In this document: piece by piece, positions 6,359 through 11,159 of the stretch | Layout of the letters: each line of letters opens with the position of its first letter | How positions within the stretch are numbered: the stretch's first letter is position 1 | NCBI GenBank assembly: GCA_029932425.1 | Contig: JAOZQC010000058.1 | Location: 1 to 11,159 of the forward strand | Source of the DNA: Planctomycetota bacterium | GTDB taxonomy: Bacteria; Planctomycetota; JAJSAM01 | Direction: 5' to 3' | Length of the DNA: 11,159 nucleotides | Program-made: the position numbers and the translations under genes | Notes under the pieces: generated by a model | Told to the model about the DNA's origin: nothing | Databases searched by the model: none | The model's input: the letters and a program-made list of their open reading frames with translations, nothing else

Positions 6359-7410
6359 GCGTCTCCGAAGAGGCCCCCGGCGGGAAGGTCGTCACCCGCC
6401 TCGGAGACGAGCTCGCAGGCCCGGGGCGTGGGGAGCCGGCCGCGCGGCGTCTTCAGGACGAGGTTCTGGCGGATGAGCCAGGGCTCGTAGACGTCCTCGA
6501 TGGTCTGCTCCTCCTCGCCCACGGAGACCGCGATGGTCTTCAGGCCCACGGGGGAGCCCCCGGCCCGGACGAGCGTGGCGAGGATGCGGCGGTCCACCGC
6601 CGAGAGTCCGAACTCGTCGATGCCGAGGCGGGCGAGCCCGGTGCGGGCCACCTCGAGGCTGATGCGGTTGCCGGCCTCGATCTGGGCGAAGTCCCGCAGG
6701 CGCTTGAGGAACCGGTTCGCCACCCGCGGGGTGCCCCGGGAGTGGGCGGCGATGTGGGCCGCGGCCCGGGGATCGAGGACCACGCCGAGCTTCCGCGCGG
6801 AGCGGGCCAGGATGATCTCCAGGTCTTCCGGGGGGTAGGGCTCGAGCTTCTCGTGGACCCCGAAGCGGCTGCGGAGGGGCCCGGAGAGCTGGCCCTCGCG
6901 GGTGGTGGCCCCGGCGAGGGTGAAGCGGCGGAGGTCGATGCGGATGGAGCGGGCCGCGGGCCCCTGGTCGAGCACGATGTCGAGGGTGAAGTCCTCCATC
7001 GCGCTGTAGAGGTACTCCTCCACCACGGCGGGGATGCGGTGGATCTCGTCGATGAAGAGGAGGTCCCCGTGATCGAGGTTCGTGAGGATGCCCGCCAGCT
7101 CCTTGGGCCGGGACAGGGCGGGCCCCGAGGTGGTCTTGATCTCCGTGCCCATCTCCCGGGCGATGACCCAGGAGAGGGTGGTCTTGCCCAGGCCGGGCAG
7201 CCCCGAGAAGAGGATGTGGTCGAGAGGCTCCCCGCGTTCCCGGGCGGCGCGGATGAACACGCGGAGGTTCGAGACGACGCGCTCCTGGCCCACGAACTCG
7301 TCCATGGTGCGCGGGCGGAGCGCGAGATCCACGTTGCGATCCTCGGGCAGATCCCTGGGCGTGAAGATCGGTTGCTCGGTCACGGGACGGTGGTCCAAAG
7401 GGGGTGTCAT
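6355..7410 (-). CDS. ruvB: Holliday junction branch migration ATPase RuvB
   Basis: RuvB is the hexameric AAA+ motor that, with RuvA, drives branch migration of Holliday junctions during recombinational repair. The 351-residue protein (typical size) shows PRTMDEFVGQ (33-42), Walker A GLPGLGKT with Lys76-Thr77, Walker B LLFIDEIH with Asp121-Glu122, the segment EDFTLDIVLDQGPAARSI, typical of the RuvA-contacting beta-hairpin region (~139-156), sensor 1/arginine-finger segment ATTREGQLSGPLRSRFG (168-184), GTPRVANR (~225) and the C-terminal winged-helix region with GIDEFGLSAVDRRIL and EPWLIRQ. Met at 7410 (MTPPLDHRPV) is chosen because a strong purine-rich ribosome site (GGGGGGAGGGA) lies just upstream; the 34-residue extension to 7512 would run through the promoter region and overlap menG. 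First gene of the operon ruvB-spoIID-like-TPR gene. ruvA and ruvC, often adjacent in other bacteria, are absent here. Confidence 0.97.
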   Translation of the reverse strand: MTPPLDHRPVTEQPIFTPRDLPEDRNVDLALRPRTMDEFVGQERVVSNLRVFIRAARERGEPLDHILFSGLPGLGKTTLSWVIAREMGTEIKTTSGPALSRPKELAGILTNLDHGDLLFIDEIHRIPAVVEEYLYSAMEDFTLDIVLDQGPAARSIRIDLRRFTLAGATTREGQLSGPLRSRFGVHEKLEPYPPEDLEIILARSARKLGVVLDPRAAAHIAAHSRGTPRVANRFLKRLRDFAQIEAGNRISLEVARTGLARLGIDEFGLSAVDRRILATLVRAGGSPVGLKTIAVSVGEEEQTIEDVYEPWLIRQNLVLKTPRGRLPTPRACELVSEAGDDLPAGGLFGDA

Positions 7411-7431
7411 GGTAACGGTCCCTCCCCCCGC

Positions 7432-7460
7432 GGTAAAGGAGGGCCGCTCCCGCCGGCCAA
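7432..7460 (-). promoter_or_regulatory. Candidate promoter of the ruvB operon
   Basis: Read on the minus strand, TTGGCC (7455-7460) and TTTACC (7432-7437) are separated by 17 bp. The -10 match is poor (3 of 6), so this is tentative. The position suits a start site about 20 bases before the ruvB ATG, with the GGGGGGAGGGA ribosome site in the leader. The -35 element sits 3 bp from that of the divergent menG promoter candidate. Confidence 0.3.
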
Positions 7461-7463
7461 GTA

Positions 7464-7492
7464 TTGGGCGGGTCCGGGCGCCGTCGTAGAAT
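7464..7492 (+). promoter_or_regulatory. Candidate promoter of the menG operon, nearly leaderless
   Basis: TTGGGC (7464-7469), a 17 bp spacer and TAGAAT (7487-7492) match the sigma-70 pattern, the -10 at 5 of 6 positions. The -10 ends only 10 bp before the GTG start at 7503, so transcription would begin within a few bases of the start codon. No ribosome binding site is visible before the GTG, which agrees with a leaderless message. The nine bases AGAATCCCG recur at 10442-10450 in another promoter candidate. Confidence 0.5.
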
Positions 7493-7502
7493 CCCGTCCC
7501 CC

Positions 7503-8240
7503 GTGAGCCCACCTCCCGACACGATCCGCGAGGCCAGGGAGATCCGCCGCATGTTCGGCCGGATCGCGGGGAGCTATGACCTGCTGAACCATCTCCTCTC
7601 CCTGAACCGCGACCGGGCCTGGCGGCGGGCGGCGGTGGATCGGGCCGGGGTCCGGGGACCGGTGCTGGACGTCTGCTCCGGGACGGGGGACCTGGCCCGG
7701 GAATGGGCGGCCCGGGGCCCGGACGGCGGGGCGGTGGTGGGGGCGGACTTCTGCCCGGAGATGGTGCAAGCCGCGGTCCGGAAGGACCGGACGGAGGCCC
7801 CCGGCGGGCGGGTGCGGTACGTCGTGGCCGACACGCGCCGGCTGCCCTTCGGGAGCGGCCGCTTCGGGGCGGTGTCCGCCGCCTTCGGGATCCGCAACGT
7901 CTCCGACCTCCGGGGGGGGCTCCGGGAGATGATCCGGGTGCTCCGGCCGGGGGGACGGCTGGTGATCCTCGAGTTCACCCTTCCCGGAAACCCCCTGTTC
8001 CGCGGGGTGTACCTCTTCTACTTCCTCCTGCTCCTGCCCCTTCTCGGGAACCTCCTCTCCGGGTCGGGGGACAACGCCTACGGGTACCTGCCGCGCTCGG
8101 TCCTCCGCTTCCCCGGCCGGGATCGCCTGGGGGAGATCCTCCGGGAGGAGGGTCTGGTCGAGGTCCGGGTGGAGGACCTCTCGCTGGGGATCGTGAATCT
8201 CTTCGTGGCCGTGCGCCCCCGCGGCGGAGGGGGCTTCTGA
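7503..8240 (+). CDS. menG: Demethylmenaquinone/ubiquinone C-methyltransferase MenG/UbiE
   Basis: A 245-residue class I SAM-dependent methyltransferase that methylates the quinone ring in the last step of menaquinone synthesis (or an intermediate step of ubiquinone). Family signatures in order: MFGRIAGSYDLLNHLLSLNRD (residues 17-37), the SAM motif VLDVCSGTGDLA (54-65), GADFCPEMV (~80-88), DTRRLPF (~110-116), AAFGIRNVSD (126-135), EMIRVLRPGGRLVILEF (142-158) and a C-terminal YLPRSV..FPGRD. The length fits the family. The GTG at 7503 gives the usual N terminus about 16 residues before the MFxRIAxxYD motif; an upstream TTG at 7464 lies inside the promoter and is rejected. The segment at ~168-182 is unusually hydrophobic (VYLFYFLLLLPLLG) and may touch the membrane where the substrate resides. 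First gene of the quinone operon; its stop shares one base with the next ATG. Menaquinone is favoured over ubiquinone because of the MqnP-like gene downstream. Confidence 0.93.
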   Translation: MSPPPDTIREAREIRRMFGRIAGSYDLLNHLLSLNRDRAWRRAAVDRAGVRGPVLDVCSGTGDLAREWAARGPDGGAVVGADFCPEMVQAAVRKDRTEAPGGRVRYVVADTRRLPFGSGRFGAVSAAFGIRNVSDLRGGLREMIRVLRPGGRLVILEFTLPGNPLFRGVYLFYFLLLLPLLGNLLSGSGDNAYGYLPRSVLRFPGRDRLGEILREEGLVEVRVEDLSLGIVNLFVAVRPRGGGGF

Positions 8241-8944
8241 TGTCCGGGGAGCTCGCGGACTACCACCGGCGTTCCCGGGCGCTGCCGGTGAGCCTGCTGG
8301 CCATCCTGCCCCTCCTGGCCGTCTACGAGATCGGGATCCTGGTCACGAGGAGCCCGGTGCAGAACCACGCGGGACTCCTCGTGCGGCGCATGATCGGGCT
8401 CCTGGGGATGAACGCCTACCTCGGGCTGACCGCGGCGGTGGCGGTCACGTTCCTCCTCGCGCTCTTCGCCAAGCGGATCGGTTCCGCCCGGGACTTCCGG
8501 GACTACTGGCTCATGCTCCTCGAGGCCGTGGTGTACGCCGCGGTCCTGGGCCCCCTCGTCCACCTCCTGGAGGGCGGGCTCCCGCGGCTGGCGGCCGGGG
8601 ACGGCGTCCCGGGGAAGAGCCTCCGGGTCATCCTCTACCTGGGGGCGGGGGTGTGGGAGGAGCTCGTGTTCCGCCTGCTCCTCCTGGGGGGCTTCGTGTG
8701 GATCGCCACGCGGGTGGCCCACGGGAACCGGGTGGTGTTCTCGGTGCTGGGGCTCCTGGTCTCCGGGGCGCTCTTCGCGCTGTTCCATCACGTGGGAGAG
8801 CTCGGGGAGCCCTTCGTGGCGCGGGTCTTCGTCTACCGGCTCCTCTCGGGGGCGGTGCTGGGGACGATCTTCCTGCTCCGGGGGCTCGGGGTGACGGTCT
8901 ACACCCATGCGTTCTACAACGTCGGCGTCCTGCTGCTCCGCTGA
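8240..8944 (+). CDS. CPBP-family intramembrane glutamic endopeptidase (CAAX protease-like)
   Basis: A 234-residue multi-pass membrane protein with the three CPBP (Abi/Rce1-like) motifs: EELVFR with Glu140, Glu141 and Arg145; FALFHH ending at His183-His184; and HAFYN with His223 and Asn227. These residues form the catalytic site of the family inside the membrane. Hydrophobic segments are visible near residues 15-34, 61-77, 92-110, 128-155, 160-182, 195-213 and 216-232. ATG 8240 shares its A with the menG stop TGA, with GGAGGGG upstream inside menG, so translation is probably coupled. CPBP proteins are known for prenyl-protein processing in eukaryotes, and in bacteria for bacteriocin maturation or self-immunity; many bacterial members have no known substrate. 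Its place inside a quinone operon suggests a link to membrane or prenyl metabolism, but nothing in the sequence names a substrate. Confidence 0.9.
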   Translation: MSGELADYHRRSRALPVSLLAILPLLAVYEIGILVTRSPVQNHAGLLVRRMIGLLGMNAYLGLTAAVAVTFLLALFAKRIGSARDFRDYWLMLLEAVVYAAVLGPLVHLLEGGLPRLAAGDGVPGKSLRVILYLGAGVWEELVFRLLLLGGFVWIATRVAHGNRVVFSVLGLLVSGALFALFHHVGELGEPFVARVFVYRLLSGAVLGTIFLLRGLGVTVYTHAFYNVGVLLLR

Positions 8945-8952
8945 GAGGGAAC

Positions 8953-9546
8953 ATGAAACGCGTCTTCGTGGGGATCACCGGGGCCAGCGGCGTGGTGTAC
9001 GGGGTGACGCTCGTGCGCGCGCTCGCGGGGGCGGGACTTCAGGTGCCGGTCTGCATCTCCCCCTCGGGGCGGAAGGTGCTGCGGCTCGAGATGGGCGTGG
9101 AGGCGGACCCGGAGGAAGCGGACGCGCCGGAGTGGCTCCGGGGGTCCGGGGAGGGCGTGAGCGTCTTCCCCCACGAGGCCGTGGAGGCTCCCTTCTCCTC
9201 GGGCTCGTACCGGACGGACGCGGCGGTGATCTGCCCCTGCTCCCTGGGGACCCTGGCCGCGGTGGCGCACGGCCTCTCCGGGAACCTCATCGAGCGCGTG
9301 GCGGAGGTGATGCTGAAGGAGGGCCGGCCGCTCATCCTCGTGCCCCGGGAGACCCCCCTCTCCCTCGTGAGCCTGCGGAACATGACCCTCCTGGCGGAGG
9401 CGGGGGCGGTGGTGCTGCCCGCCTGTCCCGGCTTCTACCACGAGCCCCGCACCGTCCTGGACCTCGTCCGGCACGTGGTGTCCAAGATCACGGACCGGCT
9501 GGGCCTCGGGATCGACCTGGTGCCCCGCTGGGGCGGGGGGGGATGA
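8953..9546 (+). CDS. ubiX: Flavin prenyltransferase UbiX (prenyl-FMN synthase)
   Basis: UbiX joins dimethylallyl phosphate to FMN to make prenylated FMN, the cofactor of UbiD-type decarboxylases. The 197-residue length is typical. Motifs: GITGASG at residues 7-13 (FMN phosphate binding), the mid-protein Ser-Gly at about 36-38 (SPSG), DAAVICPCSLGTLAAVAHGLSGNLIERVAEV (~88-118) and the signature LILVPRETPLSLVSLRNM. In the futalosine menaquinone pathway a UbiX-like protein works with a UbiD-like decarboxylase and a UbiA-like prenyltransferase; the UbiA-like gene follows immediately, but no UbiD-like gene is in the window. The start ATG at 8953 has AGAGGG just upstream in an 8 bp gap after the protease gene. 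The last codons (PRWGGGG) lie in a run of eight G residues (9535-9542) immediately before the ubiA start. Confidence 0.96.
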   Translation: MKRVFVGITGASGVVYGVTLVRALAGAGLQVPVCISPSGRKVLRLEMGVEADPEEADAPEWLRGSGEGVSVFPHEAVEAPFSSGSYRTDAAVICPCSLGTLAAVAHGLSGNLIERVAEVMLKEGRPLILVPRETPLSLVSLRNMTLLAEAGAVVLPACPGFYHEPRTVLDLVRHVVSKITDRLGLGIDLVPRWGGGG

Positions 9547-10421
9547 TGGACCTCGAGCGGGTCGCCGTCTACGGGCACCTCGTCCGCTTCTCGCACACCG
9601 TCTTCGCCCTGCCCTTCGCGGTGATGGGCGCGGTGCTGGCGGCGGGCGGGGCGCCGGGCCTCTGGTCCTCGGTGTGGATCCTCCTGGCCATGGTGTCGGC
9701 GAGGACGGCGGCGATGGCGATGAACCGCCTGGCGGACGCGGGCCTGGACGCCGAGAACCCGCGCACCGCGGGCCGGGAGATCCCCGCGGGACGCGTCCGG
9801 CGGGGGGAGGTGCGCGTCCTGCTGCTCGCTTCCGCGGCGGTCTTCGTCCTCTCGTGCGCTCTCCTGAACCCCCTGGTGCTGGCCCTCTCTCCCCTCGCCC
9901 TCGCCGTCCTCCTCTCCTACCCCTTCGCCAAGCGGTTCACGCCGCTCTGCCACGTGTGGCTGGGGATCGGTCTGGGCCTCAGTCCGGTGGGGGCCTGGGT
10001 GGCGGTTCGGGGGGAGTTCGGGCCGGGGTCCGGCGCGGTGCTCCTCCTGGGGGCCGCGGTGGTCCTCTGGGTGGCGGGGTTCGACGTGATCTACGCCCTC
10101 CTGGACGTGGAGTTCGACCGGCGGAAGGGGCTCTTCTCCCTGCCCGCGGCGCTGGGGCCGGGCCCCGCGCTGGTCGTCTCCGCGCTGGTCCACCTGGGGA
10201 CGGTGGTCCTCCTCTTCCTGGCCGGCCGTGCGGCGGGCCTGGGGGCCGTGTACGAGGCGGGGGTGGGGGGGACGGCCCTCCTCCTGCTCTACGAGCACGC
10301 CATCGTCCGGCCGTCCGATCTGCGCCGCGTGAACACCGCCTTCTTCACCTTGAACGGGGTCGTGAGCCTCCTGCTCATGGGCGCCCTGGTCCTCTCGGTG
10401 GCCCTCGGCGGCCCCGCTTGA
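9543..10421 (+). CDS. ubiA: UbiA-family prenyltransferase, probably futalosine-pathway MqnP type
   Basis: A 292-residue integral membrane prenyltransferase with the two Mg-diphosphate binding motifs of UbiA: NRLADAGLDAENPRT (Asn61, Asp65, Asp69) and DVIYALLDVEFDRRKGLFSLP (Asp181, Asp188, Asp192). Seven to nine hydrophobic segments surround them. The C-terminal LYEHAIVRPSDLRRVNTAFFTLNGVVS is typical of bacterial UbiA/MqnP proteins. It would transfer the polyprenyl chain to the aromatic quinone head group at the membrane. With UbiX and MenG beside it and no Men-pathway genes, the MqnP role in the futalosine menaquinone pathway is the likeliest, but 4-hydroxybenzoate prenylation for ubiquinone cannot be excluded. 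Two adjacent ATGs exist (9543 and 9546); both overlap the end of ubiX (ATGA) and both follow the G8 run, which can act as ribosome site. Confidence 0.94.
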   Translation: MMDLERVAVYGHLVRFSHTVFALPFAVMGAVLAAGGAPGLWSSVWILLAMVSARTAAMAMNRLADAGLDAENPRTAGREIPAGRVRRGEVRVLLLASAAVFVLSCALLNPLVLALSPLALAVLLSYPFAKRFTPLCHVWLGIGLGLSPVGAWVAVRGEFGPGSGAVLLLGAAVVLWVAGFDVIYALLDVEFDRRKGLFSLPAALGPGPALVVSALVHLGTVVLLFLAGRAAGLGAVYEAGVGGTALLLLYEHAIVRPSDLRRVNTAFFTLNGVVSLLLMGALVLSVALGGPA

Positions 10422-10446
10422 CCGGGTGGGGGGGCGATGGGAGAAT
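10418..10446 (+). promoter_or_regulatory. Candidate promoter of the coiled-coil gene
   Basis: TTGACC (10418-10423, overlapping the ubiA stop), a 17 bp spacer and GAGAAT (10441-10446) lie 67 bp before the next ATG. The -35 matches consensus at 5 of 6 positions and the -10 at 4 of 6. The bases AGAATCCCG repeat exactly those at the menG promoter candidate, with the same spacer length. Confidence 0.45.
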
Positions 10447-10468
10447 CCCGCCCGTCCGGAAGGCGGGA
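10446..10468 (+). other. Small hairpin in the ubiA to coiled-coil gene gap
   Basis: TCCCGCC (10446-10452) and GGCGGGA (10462-10468) form a perfect 7 bp stem with a 9-base loop. It could be a leader hairpin of the downstream message or weaken read-through from ubiA. There is no T run, so it is not called an intrinsic terminator. Confidence 0.3.
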
Positions 10469-10489
10469 GGGGGGAGCGGGCGGCGCGCC

Positions 10490-10505
10490 GGCCGGGAGGC
10501 CGGGA
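10490..10505 (+). repeat. Tandem 8-bp repeat duplicating the ribosome site
   Basis: GGCCGGGA occurs twice in tandem, followed by GG, giving two GGGAGG motifs (10494-10499 and 10502-10507). The second is 6 bases before the ATG at 10514 and is the probable functional ribosome site. Confidence 0.6.
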
Positions 10506-10513
10506 GGACGCAG

Positions 10514-11113
10514 ATGAGCTTCCTTGACTGGTTCCAGGACGAGAAGCGCCTCGGCGACCACACGGTGGACGATCTCCGCCGCGAGGAAGGGCGGCTCTCC
10601 ATCCGCGAGAGCCAGCTCCTGTCCCGCATGGAGGAGCTGGAGCGGAACCTGGAAGAGGCCTTCCGGCGGGGGTTCGCCCTGGGATCGCCCGTGCGCCGCC
10701 GGATCATCGCCCGCAAGTACGAGCGGATGCGGAAGGAGCTGGCGGGCGCGGAGCGGGAGCTCGTGCGCCTCGCCAAGGAGGCCCTGGCGGTGGCCGCGAT
10801 ACGGTTCCGGCTCGAGAACCGCTCCCGGGGCGAGGCGTCGCCCCTGCGGCGGATGGGGGCGAAGGAGGCGGAGCGGCTCCGCGCGCTGGCGGCGGACGAC
10901 GCCGTGGACGATGAGGAGTTCGCGGAGCGCCTGGCCGAGATCCTGGGGCCCGCGGGGAAGGAGGGCGATCCCCTGGCCGGCCCCGGGGAGGAGGCCCGCG
11001 CGGTCCTCGAGATCTGGCGGAAGATGGACGAGGGGCGGATCGAGAGCGTGGACGAGGGGCTCCGGGCGGCCCGGGCCGGGAGCGCGGGGGAGCGGGAAGG
11101 GGAAGAGGAGTGA
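10514..11113 (+). CDS. Coiled-coil protein of unknown function
   Basis: The family is not recognised. The 199-residue protein is almost entirely charged and helical, with no signal peptide or membrane segment, so it is probably cytoplasmic. It opens with MSFLDWFQDEKRLGD, then a long heptad-like region at about residues 18-105 (EEGRLSIRESQLLSRMEELERNL and later RKYERMRKELAGAERELVRLAKEAL), a shorter acidic segment (~115-145, AADDAVDDEEFAERLAEIL), a Gly/Pro linker and a final helix ending in GEREGEEE. The amphipathic aromatic-containing N terminus followed by long helices recalls proteins that lie on membranes, such as PspA/ESCRT-III-like ones, but no specific motif supports that. ATG 10514 is well placed after GGAGG (10503-10507). 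It follows the quinone operon with its own promoter candidate, so shared function is not implied. Confidence 0.78.
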   Translation: MSFLDWFQDEKRLGDHTVDDLRREEGRLSIRESQLLSRMEELERNLEEAFRRGFALGSPVRRRIIARKYERMRKELAGAERELVRLAKEALAVAAIRFRLENRSRGEASPLRRMGAKEAERLRALAADDAVDDEEFAERLAEILGPAGKEGDPLAGPGEEARAVLEIWRKMDEGRIESVDEGLRAARAGSAGEREGEEE

Positions 11114-11159
11114 TGGCTCCCCCCGGCCCGGGGGAGAAGGGCCGGGCCGCGGGGCGGCG
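11113..11159 (+). CDS. Possible start of a further gene, cut by the window edge
   Basis: An ATG at 11113 shares its A with the stop of the coiled-coil gene and opens a frame with no stop to the window end (15 codons, MAPPGPGEKGRAAGR). The overlap resembles the menG/protease junction, but the peptide is low complexity and a stem-loop occupies the same bases, so it may be untranslated. Confidence 0.3.
   Translation, partial: MAPPGPGEKGRAAGR
11124..11149 (+). other. GC-rich stem-loop after the coiled-coil gene
   Basis: CGGCCCGG (11124-11131) pairs perfectly with CCGGGCCG (11142-11149) around a 10-base purine loop. It lies 10 bases after the stop codon, where a terminator would be expected, but no T run follows within the visible sequence. 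Confidence 0.3.

Noticed and set aside
5223..6395. In-frame upstream extension of the TPR-like gene to 6395
   Set aside because: It overlaps the whole SpoIID-like gene in another frame and reads as Arg/Pro/Gly-rich shadow sequence; a good ribosome site and transmembrane segment follow the ATG at 5222.
7411..7512. Longer RuvB start at 7512
   Set aside because: It would cover the divergent promoter region and overlap menG; the strong ribosome site lies before 7410 and typical RuvB length results from that start.
11124..11149. Intrinsic transcription terminator after the coiled-coil gene
   Set aside because: The stem is perfect but no T run follows in the visible bases, and an overlapping ATG frame is equally possible, so only a stem-loop is reported.

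Overview
The window is a GC-rich bacterial chromosome segment with eleven supportable coding regions, two of them cut by the window edges. Hand counts of single 60-base lines give about 63-70% GC in the left-hand herA gene and about 72-85% in most lines counted further right. The taxon cannot be fixed from this alone. The combination of high GC, a futalosine-type UbiA prenyltransferase, a SpoIID/LytB protein in the same operon as ruvB, and a small beta-barrel-like 'LPGG..FGELVSETEDALTL' motif resembling those in large planctomycete or deltaproteobacterium-like proteomes suggests a GC-rich, menaquinone-using, probably didermic lineage. No gene points to a true endospore former.

Left block (1-3714): the 3' end of a NurA-type nuclease gene is followed after 11 bp by a complete HerA-type hexameric ATPase gene. 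This is the NurA-HerA DNA-end resection pair known from archaea and some bacteria. Converging on it, with 19 bp of coding overlap, is a stand-alone DNA methyltransferase carrying a TSPPY motif (probably N4-cytosine). Nuclease, translocase and methylase side by side resemble both a repair locus and a defence locus.

Middle block (3948-7410, minus strand): ruvB, a SpoIID/LytB-domain lipoprotein and a membrane-anchored TPR-like protein of unknown function form a tightly coupled operon (ATGA overlap, then an 8 bp gap). It links Holliday-junction branch migration to a cell-wall enzyme and an unrecognised envelope protein. ruvA and ruvC are not adjacent.

Right block (7503-11113, plus strand): a divergent operon encodes a MenG/UbiE methyltransferase, a CPBP intramembrane protease, a UbiX flavin prenyltransferase and a UbiA/MqnP-like prenyltransferase, separated by at most 8 bp or overlapping. 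Together they cover late steps of menaquinone biosynthesis: UbiX makes the prenyl-FMN cofactor for a UbiD-type decarboxylase that is not in the window, UbiA/MqnP attaches the isoprenoid tail, and MenG methylates the ring. After a 92 bp gap with its own promoter candidate comes a coiled-coil protein of unknown function.

Two plus-strand promoter candidates share the nine bases AGAATCCCG and a 17 bp spacer. The one before menG would give an almost leaderless message. No tRNA, rRNA, CRISPR array, insertion sequence or attachment site was seen.
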